64,000 bases of DNA from Roseimicrobium gellanilyticum (lineage in GTDB: Bacteria > Verrucomicrobiota > Verrucomicrobiia > Verrucomicrobiales > Verrucomicrobiaceae). The notes beneath the pieces are model-generated. The model was not told where the DNA came from, made no database searches, and was given only the letters and a program-made list of their open reading frames with translations. Both the position numbers and the translations under genes were made by a program. Below, one piece after another: positions 8,619-22,437 of this stretch (positions are counted from its first letter, which is position 1; each line of letters begins with the position of its first letter). The stretch lies in contig NZ_QNRR01000006.1 of assembly GCF_003315205.1 (NCBI RefSeq), forward strand, positions 62,001-126,000, given 5' to 3'.

Positions 8619-10091
8619 ATGGCCTCTCCCACCCCGACCATCCCGGAGCCACTCAAGTTCACCCGAACGCATTGGCTCATCTGCATCATCGCCAGCATTG
8701 GCTTTGCCTTCGACATTTATGAGCTGCTGATGCTGCCGCTCATCATCAAACCTGCGCTGGCTTCGCTGGGTGGGGTGAATGAGGCCGGAATACCGAATCT
8801 GCTGCCAGGCTCTCCGGAGTATGTGGAATGGGCACGCATGCTGTTCTTCGTTCCAGCGTTGGCGGGCGGCGTATTTGGCCTGCTCGGTGGTTACCTCACC
8901 GACCTTCTCGGACGTCGCCGCGTGCTGACATACAGCATCCTGCTGTACGCCATCTCGGCCTTTGCAGCGGGATACGCCACGAACCTGTACCAGCTTCTCT
9001 TCCTGCGCTGCCTTGTGTTCATTGGTGTGTGTGTGGAGTTTGTGGCGGCGGTGGCGTGGCTCGCAGAGCTTTTCCCAAATCCAAAGCAGCGTGAAAAGGT
9101 ACTGGGCTACACGCAGGCGTTCTCCTCACTGGGTGGCTTCCTGGTGGCCTTCATGAATGGCTACGCCGCCGAACACGCGGGCACTTTCCCTGCGATTCAT
9201 GGCGGTCATGAGGCTTGGCGCTACACGCTCATCTCCGGCGTGATTCCCGCGCTGCCACTGATTCTCATCCGCCCGTTCCTTCCCGAGTCCCCGGTGTGGC
9301 AGCGGAAACGCGAGGCTGGCCAGCTCAAGCGCCCCAGCATTCGTGCGCTGTTCAGTCCCGAGTTGCGGCGCACGACCATCGCCACGACCATCGTGTTTGC
9401 CGCGAGCTATGGTATCGCCTTTGGCGCCATCCAGCAGCTTCCCCAGATTCTCGGTGCTCCAGGCAAGGGACAGAAGGAAGTGCTGGCCATTGGCAAGGCT
9501 GCTCAGGACAAGGCCATCGCCGACGCGCAAGCCGCTGGAAAGCCTGCTCCTCCCGAAGGGAAATTGAAGCAGATCGGCGCCAACGCCATCGATGGCACCG
9601 TGGCTCACGTGACGAAGATCCAGGAAATGGGTGGTCTACTCGGTCGTTGCGCACTCGCGTTCCTTGCCGTGATCATTGTCGGTCGTCGCACCCTGCTGCG
9701 CATCTTCCAGATTCCCGCGCTCATCTTTGTGCCGCTGTACTTCTGGTGGGTCTCCAACAACCTCACTGGCGATACCCTGACCATGATTCAAGCAGGCATT
9801 TTCATCGCAGGCTTCCTCACGGTGGCGCAGTTCAGCTTCTGGGGGAACTACATCCCTCGCGTGTTCCCGGTGCATCTGCGCGGCACCGGTGAAAGCTTCG
9901 CGGCAAACATTGGTGGCCGTGTCATCGGTACGGCCGCGGCATGGATTACACTGACACTCGCCGAATCCAAGCCCCCGAATCCCGCCAAGATCGCGCTCAT
10001 GGGTGCCTTTGTGGCCGGTGGCTACGCCCTCGTAGGCGCTATCCTCACGCAGTGGCTGCCCGAGCCGAAGGCGGAGGAAGAGGAGCATTGA
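8619..10091 (+). CDS. MFS transporter, sugar/organic-acid porter-like, with a large internal loop
   Basis: This 490-residue polytopic inner-membrane protein has the major facilitator signature between the second and third helices (GGYLTDLLGRRRVLTYS) and the LPESPVWQRKR motif after helix 6 that is usual for sugar and organic-acid porters. About twelve hydrophobic helices can be followed. Between the helix ending QQLPQIL (near residue 278) and the next one (GRCALAFLAVIIVG) there is a roughly 60-residue Ala/Lys/Gln-rich insertion (KGQKEVLAIGKAAQDKAIAD and onward). It should form an extra soluble domain and is not usual in the family. Position after the isomerase suggests uptake of a sugar-like compound, which is inference. 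A strong intrinsic terminator follows directly. Confidence 0.8.
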   Translation: MASPTPTIPEPLKFTRTHWLICIIASIGFAFDIYELLMLPLIIKPALASLGGVNEAGIPNLLPGSPEYVEWARMLFFVPALAGGVFGLLGGYLTDLLGRRRVLTYSILLYAISAFAAGYATNLYQLLFLRCLVFIGVCVEFVAAVAWLAELFPNPKQREKVLGYTQAFSSLGGFLVAFMNGYAAEHAGTFPAIHGGHEAWRYTLISGVIPALPLILIRPFLPESPVWQRKREAGQLKRPSIRALFSPELRRTTIATTIVFAASYGIAFGAIQQLPQILGAPGKGQKEVLAIGKAAQDKAIADAQAAGKPAPPEGKLKQIGANAIDGTVAHVTKIQEMGGLLGRCALAFLAVIIVGRRTLLRIFQIPALIFVPLYFWWVSNNLTGDTLTMIQAGIFIAGFLTVAQFSFWGNYIPRVFPVHLRGTGESFAANIGGRVIGTAAAWITLTLAESKPPNPAKIALMGAFVAGGYALVGAILTQWLPEPKAEEEEH

Positions 10092-10120
10092 GAATGCCCG
10101 CACGCTGAGTTTTGAAAAAC

Positions 10121-10160
10121 AAACAGGGCCGCTGATTCACTTCAGCGGCCCTGTTCGTTT
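10121..10160 (+). terminator. Intrinsic terminator after the MFS gene
   Basis: AACAGGGCCGCTGA (10122-10135) and TCAGCGGCCCTGTT (10142-10155) form a perfect 14-bp stem with a 6-nt loop, followed by CGTTT. It ends the plus-strand run that begins at 3269. Confidence 0.8.
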
Positions 10161-10185
10161 CTGGCATAGAGAGCGCGAGGCATCA

Positions 10186-10321
10186 GGAAAGGAGCGCGGC
10201 CTTTCCAGGCCGCATCGTCCCATTCACGAGAAGGATCGCACATCGGCTACCGCCAGCTTCGACGTACCGCGGCACCACAGACAGGTTCACCCAGCGGCCT
10301 GGAAAGGCCGCGCTCCTTTCC
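10186..10321. repeat. Perfect 28-bp inverted repeat flanking an 80-bp core
   Basis: The 28 bases at 10186-10213 (GGAAAGGAGCGCGGCCTTTC and on to CAGGCCGC) are repeated exactly as reverse complement at 10294-10321. Each arm also contains its own small palindrome (GCGGCCTTTCCAGGCCGC). The 80-bp core has no coding sequence. This is a palindromic intergenic element between the MFS terminator and the end of the beta-helix gene. No transposase is nearby. Confidence 0.85.
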
Positions 10322-10324
10322 CAG

Positions 10325-12994
10325 CTACGGCACCACATTCTTGATCACCAGATTATCGAGATAGAACGCCGCCTTCTCCGTGGCATTGCTCACGAAAACC
10401 AGCCACTCCAGTGTATTCCACGTCTTGCTGCCATTCGGCAATTCCTCGAAGGCCTTCTCGCTTCCATCTGCCAGGACCACCTTCAGGACCCAGGTGCCCT
10501 TGGATGCTTCTCCCAGCGCCGCGCTGAGTTCGAAGTGCACCCACTGCTCCACCGGTAGCTTCATCAGCTCCTTCTTCCGGCTGAAGAGAGCGCCATCCTG
10601 CACATCGATGGACGGACCCACTTCATACTTGGCGAGTTTGTTCCGCCACTCGTGGTTGAACTTTGCTCCGGGTTCCATCCACAGGTCAAACGACACGCGG
10701 CTGGTGCCGGTCTTGTGATTGCAGTCGAAGTTGAAATGCGGTGTCCACGGATTGGGCAGACCCGGAGCGTCCTGCACCTTCACACTGCGCTTGCCGCCCT
10801 TTGCCTTTTCTTCCGTGACCGCGATGCTGTCTCCTTTGTTGTGCACGTCGAGGCGGGCATTCCAGAGTGGCTTGCCCACAGGAGTGCCCTCGAAGTCATC
10901 CTCGTAGCTGAACAGCGGCACCGGCTCCAAATCCACCTCGGGGTACGTGCGTGCCGCAGCAAGGGCACGCCAGCCATCCGAAGCACCCGTGTCATACACA
11001 CCGGCCTTCGTGTAGTCGAAGGGCTTGAACCCCATCGCGAGCGCGGGCGACTCCGACTTGAGTTGATAGTTCCCGCCCTTTGCATCCACGAACAATGGAT
11101 CCGCTACACGCGAGCCGCGATCAAAGCCCTGCTTCTGCCAGCCGGCAAAATCACTGCCCGCGAAGTCGATGGGTTCCTTCCGCAAGTCCCAGTAGAGATT
11201 GCTTTCCATGCGTACCTTCGGCTTGTTCCACTGGCCGTAGTAGAGCACCCCGCTGTCGAAGAGCACGATGTTGTTCGCGTACGTAAAGCTGAGATGCTCC
11301 TCACTGCGTGAACGCTGGATCTGTGCTTCACTCCCGAAGGCGAAAATGTTGTTCCGGATGACATTGTCCCTCCCGTAGTGCTGGTGGAAGGTCGCGTGCC
11401 GGGTGTTGTGCACCAGATTGTTTTCCATCAGCACGCCGCTGCTGCCTTCATCCGTGTAGAGGCCCCAGCCGCCGTAGCGATAGCCCTGCACATCGTGCAC
11501 ATGATTGTTCGAGACGGAGGTGCCGGACGCAGGACCGAGCCCATAGAAGCCTCCCATGTCACTCAGCACCCCATAGCCAAGATGGTGGATATGGTTGAAG
11601 TCGATCTTGTTGTGATGCGAAAGGCTCTCGCCATAGCCCCACACCCAGCCCACGGAGACGCCAGTGTAGAAGAAGTCGCCAATGTCATTGTGAGTCACCA
11701 CGTTGTCGCTGCTCTGCTGGATGAAGACACCTACACTGCCCATGAAGTAGCGGCCACCATTCTGGATGATGTTGTTGTCGACGGTGATGTGATGGGTGCG
11801 ACCTGCGGGATTCGGATCCACGCCACCTTCTCCGATGCGCACACCGCCGGCACCCATGTCATACAGGTGACTGTGCGTGATGCTGCTGTCCGTGCACCCA
11901 TTGCGGAACCAGATCGCATAAGTGCCGGTGTGGGCGATCTCACAACGGTCAAAGGTGATCTGCGCTGCGCCATCCAGCATCACCGCGGCCGGAATCTTCG
12001 AGTCTGCCTGGCTGTCGATGTGCCCCTCCTTGGGAATGTGATAGCCCGTGTGATGGAACCGAAGCCCCTTGAAGGAAACGTACTTCACGAGCCTTCCATT
12101 CGCAGGGTCACCTTTCACCACGAGCAAGTGCTGCACCACAGGCGCAATCGCCTCGGCCTTGCTCATCTCCTCATCGGGAAGCGGCTTGTACAGCAGCTTG
12201 CCATCCTCGCGCGAAAGAAACCACTCACCGGGCTCATCCAGCGCGCCACGGAAGTTCTCCAGGATGTAGCGCTGTCCCGCCTCATACACGAGGAAGGGCC
12301 AGCGCGAGGGTGCGGTGAACTGAATGTAGCCCGCCGGTGCTTCGAGATACGCCACGCGGTGGCGGGCGATCTGCCAGGTCTGAAACACGATGACCTCCAC
12401 GTCCTCGCGCTCTTTCGCAGACAGAGGCTCCAGTGCCTTCAGGTCTTCGCTCTTAGCGTAGAAGGCCGTGTTCTCCGGTGCCTTCATCTCAGGAGCGCCA
12501 GCACGCGATTCCAGCGCTGGCTTGGAAGCGTGCAGGTACCGCTTGTTGGGCGTGCGTGCCCGTGTGGCACGACGGCCATTGATCCAGAGTTCCTGGAAGT
12601 ACCATTGCCCGGATTTCACTTCAGGGATCTCGGCAGACCAGAGCCCATCTTTCTCCTGCTTCCATCCCGTGATACGGCGTCCGCCGCTGAGGATGGGCTT
12701 CGCTCCGGGTGCGGCTTCGTAGGTGATGGGCGAAGTGCTGGTGCCGGTGTCCTGTGGCTCAAGAGTAAAGGGTTCGGGGATGCTGTAGGTGCCATCGGCG
12801 ATGATGACGCGGATGGGTTCGGCCTTGTCTTTACCGTCACCGGCTCTCCAAACCCGAACGGCATCGCGCGCTTCAGTGAGGGACTTGATGGGGCCGCTGG
12901 ACGAGACATGGATCTCGTGAGCCCGCGAGAGGCTCGGAGAGAAGAGAAGTGTGGCAGTGAAGGCGAGAGCAAAAGCAGTGGTGATGCGATGCAT
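10325..12994 (-). CDS. Large secreted right-handed parallel beta-helix protein
   Basis: This 889-residue exported protein has an ATG start and a signal peptide (ITTAFALAFTATLLFSPSLS, cleavage near RAHE). Residues 30-120 contain the entry strand typical of the pectate-lyase-like fold (GPIKSLTEARDAVR and AAPGAKPILSGGRRITGW). From about 300 to 620 there are repeated short coils with Asn/His ladders (NNIIQNGG, HNDIGDFFYTG, NHVHDVQG, NNLVHNTRHATFHQHYGRD), the signature of a right-handed parallel beta-helix. The last 170 residues are beta-rich, include TGTSRVSFDLWMEPG, and look like a LamG/jelly-roll carbohydrate-binding domain. Such proteins are usually polysaccharide lyases, hydrolases or epimerases. 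No catalytic set can be assigned here, and substrate is unknown. It is transcribed alone. Confidence 0.8.
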   Translation of the reverse strand: MHRITTAFALAFTATLLFSPSLSRAHEIHVSSSGPIKSLTEARDAVRVWRAGDGKDKAEPIRVIIADGTYSIPEPFTLEPQDTGTSTSPITYEAAPGAKPILSGGRRITGWKQEKDGLWSAEIPEVKSGQWYFQELWINGRRATRARTPNKRYLHASKPALESRAGAPEMKAPENTAFYAKSEDLKALEPLSAKEREDVEVIVFQTWQIARHRVAYLEAPAGYIQFTAPSRWPFLVYEAGQRYILENFRGALDEPGEWFLSREDGKLLYKPLPDEEMSKAEAIAPVVQHLLVVKGDPANGRLVKYVSFKGLRFHHTGYHIPKEGHIDSQADSKIPAAVMLDGAAQITFDRCEIAHTGTYAIWFRNGCTDSSITHSHLYDMGAGGVRIGEGGVDPNPAGRTHHITVDNNIIQNGGRYFMGSVGVFIQQSSDNVVTHNDIGDFFYTGVSVGWVWGYGESLSHHNKIDFNHIHHLGYGVLSDMGGFYGLGPASGTSVSNNHVHDVQGYRYGGWGLYTDEGSSGVLMENNLVHNTRHATFHQHYGRDNVIRNNIFAFGSEAQIQRSRSEEHLSFTYANNIVLFDSGVLYYGQWNKPKVRMESNLYWDLRKEPIDFAGSDFAGWQKQGFDRGSRVADPLFVDAKGGNYQLKSESPALAMGFKPFDYTKAGVYDTGASDGWRALAAARTYPEVDLEPVPLFSYEDDFEGTPVGKPLWNARLDVHNKGDSIAVTEEKAKGGKRSVKVQDAPGLPNPWTPHFNFDCNHKTGTSRVSFDLWMEPGAKFNHEWRNKLAKYEVGPSIDVQDGALFSRKKELMKLPVEQWVHFELSAALGEASKGTWVLKVVLADGSEKAFEELPNGSKTWNTLEWLVFVSNATEKAAFYLDNLVIKNVVP

Positions 12995-13090
12995 GGGTCC
13001 AATTGGGCGTGCGATGATGCAGTGTCAATGCGGCGGCATTGCGGCGTACCCAGATGTTGCTCGATGGCGTGTTTCGAGCTCCACCAGCCC

Positions 13091-13179
13091 TGGGAGCGCT
13101 GGCCTCCGGCCGGCGTATTCGGGCTGTTGCGTCGCGAGAGATGGCAACCCAATACGCCGCCGAGACGGCAGCGCTCCCA
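13091..13179. repeat. Inverted repeat element (GGGAGCGCTG type)
   Basis: TGGGAGCGCTG (13091-13101) is mirrored by CAGCGCTCCCA (13169-13179). Further inside, CGGCGTATT (13121-13129) pairs with AATACGCCG (13151-13159). The spacer 12995-13569 holds this and a second element plus the rpoC terminator. Open frames crossing it contain the palindromes and show no protein-like features, so I regard the spacer as non-coding. Confidence 0.65.
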
Positions 13180-13373
13180 GGACCGCGTCCGTCATTTCAC
13201 ATGACATTTTGGAGAGGATGCTCATCCCGTTGTTCGTCCAGCTCAGATGAACAGGCTCTTTGCGATTGGATGACGACTCACGCAGGGGGCAGCGTGAGCC
13301 TCCTTGGCAAAGCCACAGAGGATGCCGCGCGCTGCGGGGACAGGAATGTCCCCAATCCGTGAAGGGGCGCTCT

Positions 13374-13447
13374 CAAAGTAGCTTCGGCTTCAGCCGAATT
13401 GGAAACGTCGCCCGCCTACTGATACGGCTAAAGCCGTAGCTACTTTG
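13374..13447. repeat. Inverted repeat element with two internal palindromes
   Basis: CAAAGTAGCT (13374-13383) matches AGCTACTTTG (13438-13447) in reverse complement. Inside are CGGCTTCAGCCG and ACGGCTAAAGCCGT, each a small hairpin. This makes a cruciform-capable 74-bp unit between the beta-helix gene start and the rpoC terminator. Confidence 0.65.
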
Positions 13448-13501
13448 CCTGAGCCATCGCACAACAGCGCCACTCCCCTTGGCTCACCCCAACCACCCAA
13501 A

Positions 13502-13530
13502 CAAAAAACCCGCCTGGTTCACAGGCGGGT
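13502..13530 (-). terminator. Intrinsic terminator of the secE-rpoC operon
   Basis: Read on the minus strand, ACCCGCCT (13530-13523) pairs with AGGCGGGT (13515-13508) around a 7-nt loop and is followed by a TTTTTTGT run. It lies about 40 bp after the rpoC stop, in the expected place and orientation. Confidence 0.85.
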
Positions 13531-13569
13531 CTTTCGGTAAGAGTTCTACTTGCTCGCGTACAGGCTGGC

Positions 13570-17709
<4,140 letters not shown>

Positions 17710-17745
17710 GGGTTCTTGGTATGGATGGTGGTTTCTCTTCGGAAA

Positions 17746-20700
17746 TTACATGCCGACAGCAGGAGCGAACCCGCCGAGCATTTCCTCTTCGTTGGTGTTC
17801 CGGTTCACGACTTTCACGTCGAGTCCCAAGCTCTGCATTTCTTTGATGAGCACGTTGAAGGATTCAGGCGTGCCGGCTTCGAGGGCGTTGTCACCCTTCA
17901 CGATGCTTTCATAGATGCGCGTGCGGCCTTGCACGTCATCCGACTTCACGGTGAGGAGTTCCTGCAGCGTGTAGGCTGCACCGTAGGCTTCGAGGGCCCA
18001 CACTTCCATTTCACCGAAACGCTGGCCACCGTACTGGGCCTTGCCACCCAGCGGCTGTTGGGTCACGAGGGAGTAAGGTCCAACCGCGCGGGCGTGAATC
18101 TTGTCCGCCACAAGGTGTCCGAGCTTCAGCATGTAGATGTAGCCCACAACGACTTCCTGGCCGAAGGGCTCGCCAGTGCGGCCATCATAGAGCTTGCTCT
18201 TGCCGTTCAGACCGATCCACTCGTAGCCGGACTTGGCCTTGGCTTCCTTGAGGTATTCAAGAATTCTCTCTTCCTTGATACCGTCGAACACCGGGGTGGC
18301 GACCGTGAACCCGAGGGCCTTGGCAGCGACGCCAAGGTGGGTCTCAAGCACCTGGCCCACGTTCATACGGGAAGGCACGCCGAGCGGGTTGAGGCAGATG
18401 TCCACGGGGGAACCGTCCTCAAGGAAGGGCATGTCTTCTTCAGGCACGATGGTGGCCACCACGCCCTTGTTGCCGTGACGACCGGCCATCTTGTCACCGA
18501 CGCTCAGCTTACGCTTGCTGGCGATGAACACACGGACCTGCTTGATCACGCCGCTCTCCATTTCGTCGCCCTGCTCGATGCGGTCGAGGGACTGTTCACG
18601 CTCGGTGTCGGCCTCGTCGAACTTCGCCTCGAAGGCGGCGACGATGTCCATGATCTTGTTACGGACCGGGGACTGGTCGATCTCAATCGTGCGCCAGTTT
18701 TCAGCCAGCGTGCGGAGGAGGGTCTTGGTGATCTTCTTGTTCGCGCCGATGATGACTTCACCGGTCTCGCCGTTCACCACGTCGAGCGGGATCTTCTCGT
18801 TGAGGAGGATTTCGGAAAGCTTCTCCGTCAGCTGCTCGGTGAGCTGCTCCGTCTTCTGCTTGTGGTCTTCCACGATCTGCTTCGTCTGCTTCTTCTGCTC
18901 GGCAGGCGAGAGGCGCTCCTTGTCAGCGCCGGTGCGGGAGGACACACGCACGTCCATGACGATACCGGTACAGCCGGAGGGCACACGCAGGGAGGTGTCC
19001 TTCACGTCCGCGGCCTTTTCACCGAAGATGGCGCGCAGGAGGCGCTCTTCAGGAGCCAGTTCGGTTTCGCTCTTCGGAGTGATCTTGCCGACGAGGATGT
19101 CGCCGGGCTTCACTTCCGCGCCGATGCGCACCACGCCGTCTGCACCGAGGTTCTTCAACGCTTCGTCACCCACGTTCGGGATGTCTCGCGTGATTTCCTC
19201 AGGGCCGAGCTTCGTGTCACGGGCTCCGATTTCGAAGTCCTCAATGTGGATGGAGGTGTAGATGTCCTCCTTCACCACCTTGCGGCTGATGACGATGGCG
19301 TCTTCGAAGTTGTAACCGTTCCACGGCATGAACGCGACGAGCATGTTGCGGCCCAGGGCGAGTTCACCGTTGTGCGTGCAGGGACCGTCGGCAAGGACGT
19401 CACCCTTCTTGATCTTCTGGCCGCGCTTCACCAGCGGACGCTGGTTGATGCAGGTGCCCGCGTTGGAGCGCATGAACTTGCGCAGCGGGTAGAAGTACAC
19501 GCCCTTCTCAGGGTCGGTCACCACCTTCGTGGGCTCGGTCGCGAAGACCTTCTCGCTCACGGGCAGCTGGCCATCCTTGGTCACGATGATGAAGTCCGCA
19601 GTAGCGCTGGCCACAACGCCAGCGGAGTCGGACACGATCACGGCCTGGGAGTCGCGAGCGGCCTTGCCTTCCATGCCGGTGCCGACGAACGGCGCTTCTG
19701 CTTCAAGAAGCGGCACGCCCTGGCGCTGCATGTTCGAGCCCATCAGAGCGCGGTTGGCGTCATCATGCTCGAGGAACGGAATCAGCGAGGCGGCCACGGA
19801 CACGAGCTGCTTCGGCGAGACGTCCATGTAGGTCGCCTGCGCGGGAAGCACTTCGAGGAACTCACCACGGTAACGCGCGGTGACTTTCTCTTCCTTGAAC
19901 TTGCCCTTGTCGTCCGTGACGTTGTTCGCCTGGGCGACCGTGTGATTCTCTTCCTGGTCGGCGGTGAGGTAGTCGATCTTCTCGGTCACCACGCCATTCT
20001 CCACACGACGGTACGGCGTCTCGATGAAGCCGAATTCGTTGATGCGGGCGTAGCTGCAGAGGGAGTTGATCAGACCGATGTTCGGACCTTCCGGGGTCTC
20101 AATCGGGCAGATGCGGCCGTAGTGCGAAGTGTGCACGTCGCGCACTTCGAATCCGGCGCGGTCACGGTTCAGACCGCCAGGTCCGAGAGCGGAGAGGCGG
20201 CGCTTGTGGGTCAACTCGGCCAGGGGATTGATCTGGTCCATGAACTGGCTCAGCTGGGAGCGCGCGAAGAAGTCGCGCACCACGGCGCTGAGCGCCTTCG
20301 GATTGATGAGCTTCTGGGGCGTCATCACATCCATGTTCACATCAAAGAGAGTCATGCGCTCCTTCACCAGACGCTCGGTGCGGGCGAGGCCGACGCGGCA
20401 CTGGTTGGCAAGGAGTTCACCCACGGCACGCACGCGGCGGCTGCCAAGGTGGTCAATGTCATCAAGCACGCCTTCACCAGCGCGCAGCTTGAAGAGATAG
20501 CGCAGGGCGGAGACGACGTCCTCGGAGATGAGGATGCGCTCATCAGAGTCGACCTTGATGCTGAGCTTCTGGTTGATCTTGTAGCGGCCGACGCGGGTCA
20601 GGTCATAGCGCTTTGGATCGAAGAACAGGCGCTTCACAAGGGCGCGGGCGTTCGGGATCGTGGGCGGGTCTCCAGGGCGGAGGCGGCGGTAGATTTCCTT

Positions 20701-21585
20701 GAGGGCCTCGTCTTCATCGTGGGCCACGTCCTTGCGGAGGGAGGCGATGATGAGGTCGTCCTGGGAAGCGGTGACGCAGCGGAGGCTCTTGTGGCCCAGC
20801 TGGATGAGCTGGCGCACGATGCCCTGCGTGAGGGGCTCGTAGGCACGGGCCACGATGAGCTCGCCATCGAGCACGTCCTTGAAGATGACCTTCGCGGCCA
20901 GTTCTTCTTCGGACATGGTTTCCTTCAGCTTCAGGTCCTCGATGGGATAGAAGAGCTTGAGGATGTCTTCGTCGCCAGGATAGCCGATCACGCGAAGCAG
21001 CGTGGTCGCAAGGAACTTGCGGCGGCGGCGGCGGCGGTCGAGGTAGACGTAGAGGAGGTCGTTCGTGTCGAACTGCACTTCCAGCCAGGTGCCGCGGTCA
21101 GGAATGATGCGGAAGCCGAACAACCAGCGGCCGTTCAGGTGCTGCTGGGTTTCAAAGCAGATGCCAGGGGAGCGGTGCAGCTGGCTCACCACGACGCGCT
21201 CGGCGCCGTTGATGACGAAGGTGCCGCGGGTGGTCATCATGGGCAGTTCGCCCATGTACACGCGCTCCTGCTTCGCACCGGCTTCGTCACGCAGTTCGTA
21301 GGTGACGTACAGCGGGGCGCTGTAGGTTTCCGCATCGCGGATGGCCTGGAGGGGGGAAAGCTTGGGTTCGCCGATTTCGTAGTGGGTGAAATCGAGCGTC
21401 ATCTTCTCGTCGTAACTGGCGATCGGGAAGACTTCACGGAAGACGGCCTGAAGGCCCATGTCCTTGCGCTTGCTCGGAGTGACGTCCTTTTGCAAGAACT
21501 CCTCGTAGGACCGTAGCTGAATCTCAATCAGATTCGGCGGGTCAACAGGTTCCTTCAGTTTGCCAAAGTTAATGCGCTGGGACAT
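17746..21585 (-). CDS. rpoB: RNA polymerase beta subunit
   Basis: This 1279-residue core subunit has the conserved blocks in order: [41 protein letters not shown] and [16 protein letters not shown], and the C-terminal [17 protein letters not shown]. The rifampicin-binding stretch ([20 protein letters not shown], within the rif cluster) has the sensitive-type residues D, H, R and S, so no resistance substitution is apparent at the commonest sites. Start is ATG. The gap to rplL is 331 bp and contains a terminator-like hairpin, which suggests partial uncoupling of polymerase from ribosomal-protein expression, as is known in enterobacteria. The 1283-codon frame on the other strand is a shadow. 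Confidence 0.98.
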   Translation of the reverse strand: MSQRINFGKLKEPVDPPNLIEIQLRSYEEFLQKDVTPSKRKDMGLQAVFREVFPIASYDEKMTLDFTHYEIGEPKLSPLQAIRDAETYSAPLYVTYELRDEAGAKQERVYMGELPMMTTRGTFVINGAERVVVSQLHRSPGICFETQQHLNGRWLFGFRIIPDRGTWLEVQFDTNDLLYVYLDRRRRRRKFLATTLLRVIGYPGDEDILKLFYPIEDLKLKETMSEEELAAKVIFKDVLDGELIVARAYEPLTQGIVRQLIQLGHKSLRCVTASQDDLIIASLRKDVAHDEDEALKEIYRRLRPGDPPTIPNARALVKRLFFDPKRYDLTRVGRYKINQKLSIKVDSDERILISEDVVSALRYLFKLRAGEGVLDDIDHLGSRRVRAVGELLANQCRVGLARTERLVKERMTLFDVNMDVMTPQKLINPKALSAVVRDFFARSQLSQFMDQINPLAELTHKRRLSALGPGGLNRDRAGFEVRDVHTSHYGRICPIETPEGPNIGLINSLCSYARINEFGFIETPYRRVENGVVTEKIDYLTADQEENHTVAQANNVTDDKGKFKEEKVTARYRGEFLEVLPAQATYMDVSPKQLVSVAASLIPFLEHDDANRALMGSNMQRQGVPLLEAEAPFVGTGMEGKAARDSQAVIVSDSAGVVASATADFIIVTKDGQLPVSEKVFATEPTKVVTDPEKGVYFYPLRKFMRSNAGTCINQRPLVKRGQKIKKGDVLADGPCTHNGELALGRNMLVAFMPWNGYNFEDAIVISRKVVKEDIYTSIHIEDFEIGARDTKLGPEEITRDIPNVGDEALKNLGADGVVRIGAEVKPGDILVGKITPKSETELAPEERLLRAIFGEKAADVKDTSLRVPSGCTGIVMDVRVSSRTGADKERLSPAEQKKQTKQIVEDHKQKTEQLTEQLTEKLSEILLNEKIPLDVVNGETGEVIIGANKKITKTLLRTLAENWRTIEIDQSPVRNKIMDIVAAFEAKFDEADTEREQSLDRIEQGDEMESGVIKQVRVFIASKRKLSVGDKMAGRHGNKGVVATIVPEEDMPFLEDGSPVDICLNPLGVPSRMNVGQVLETHLGVAAKALGFTVATPVFDGIKEERILEYLKEAKAKSGYEWIGLNGKSKLYDGRTGEPFGQEVVVGYIYMLKLGHLVADKIHARAVGPYSLVTQQPLGGKAQYGGQRFGEMEVWALEAYGAAYTLQELLTVKSDDVQGRTRIYESIVKGDNALEAGTPESFNVLIKEMQSLGLDVKVVNRNTNEEEMLGGFAPAVGM

Positions 21586-21720
21586 ACGACGGGGTGGCTG
21601 TGAGTTGGCAAGGGTTGGAGCAAATCCGGAAGGACGTTCCGGTGAAATGGGGGGCGGCAGGGCGGCGACGCTGACCGGGACTCGGCAGCGGGCCTATGTT
21701 TAGGCACTGAATTTGAAGAC

Positions 21721-21750
21721 AAAAACGCCACCGGATGCGAACGCATCCGG
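21721..21750 (-). terminator. Terminator-like hairpin between rplL and rpoB (probable attenuator)
   Basis: On the minus strand CCGGATGCG TT CGCATCCGG (21750-21731) forms a perfect 9-bp stem. A GTGGCG spacer and a TTTTT run at 21725-21721 follow. It lies in the 331-bp rplL-rpoB gap, about 135 bp before the rpoB start. The T-run is six bases away from the stem, which fits a leaky terminator. The rest of the gap shows no coding signal. Confidence 0.6.
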
Positions 21751-21916
21751 GGCGCAAAACAGAGAGGCAGACCGCGACCCATTCTGCAGGCACGGCACAC
21801 CGGAACCGGTGCGGGGTGACTGGCAGAAAGGGGAAAAAATCGGCATTGCGGGTGTCTGTTTTCGGGGAGGTGTGCTTCGCGGCCACAGGGACCGCGGAGC
21901 ACGGTTGTAAAAGCAC

Positions 21917-22297
21917 TTACTTGATCTCGACTTTGGCGCCGGCAGCTTCGAGCTTCTTCTTGGCTTCTTCGGCTTCCTCTTTCTTGACGCCTTCCTTGAC
22001 CTTGGCTCCGCCTTTTTCGACGAGGGCCTTGGCTTCGGCGAGGCCGAGGCCTGCCACGAGGCCGCGCACTTCCTTAATGACCGCAATCTTGTTGCCGCCA
22101 CCATCAACGAGGATGACGTCAAATTCGGTCTTCTCAACGGCGGCTGCAGGAGCAGCACCACCGGCTGCAGGAGCTGCAGCGGCGACAGGAGCGGCGGCGC
22201 TCACGCCCCACTTGTCTTCAAGGGTCTTCACAAGTTCAGCGACTTCCAGGACGGTAAGGCCGCTGAGTTCATCAACGATTTTATTCAGGTCTGCCAT
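21917..22297 (-). CDS. rplL: Ribosomal protein bL12 (L7/L12)
   Basis: This 126-residue stalk protein has the N-terminal dimerisation helices ([20 protein letters not shown]), an Ala/Pro-rich hinge ([20 protein letters not shown]) and the C-terminal globular domain that binds translation factors ([20 protein letters not shown], then [20 protein letters not shown]). The hinge is rather long. It sits after rplJ with a 140-bp gap that can form three hairpins, an unusually wide space for this gene pair. Confidence 0.97.
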   Translation of the reverse strand: MADLNKIVDELSGLTVLEVAELVKTLEDKWGVSAAAPVAAAAPAAGGAAPAAAVEKTEFDVILVDGGGNKIAVIKEVRGLVAGLGLAEAKALVEKGGAKVKEGVKKEEAEEAKKKLEAAGAKVEIK

Positions 22298-22320
22298 AGT
22301 AGTATTTCGGTATCGCCGTC

Positions 22321-22411
22321 ACCCGGAGCTCCGGGTATTTTGAGACTGGATGCTTCCAGCCCGGCAAGGGACCATTGGATGTTTGGACGTTCAGGCGGGG
22401 TTGCCCCCGCC
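22321..22411 (-). promoter_or_regulatory. Three hairpins in the rplJ-rplL spacer
   Basis: Read toward rplL, the spacer contains GGCGGGG/CCCCGCC (7-bp stem, 4-nt loop, 22411-22394), CTGGA/TCCAG with a 4-nt loop (22359-22346) and the perfect palindrome ACCCGGAGCTCCGGGT (22336-22321). No U-run follows. They could protect or process the mRNA, or control the rplL:rplJ ratio, since L12 is needed in several copies per ribosome. Confidence 0.45.
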
Positions 22412-22437
22412 ATCTAATCAAAGGGGTGAAATAAGGA

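Noticed and set aside
11378-13204. 608-codon frame antisense to the beta-helix gene
   Set aside because: It runs through the beta-helix gene and into a palindromic spacer; composition is unlike a protein.
13039-13362. Possible small gene in the spacer before rpoC's terminator
   Set aside because: The frame contains the two arms of an inverted repeat and shows no conserved or hydrophobic pattern.
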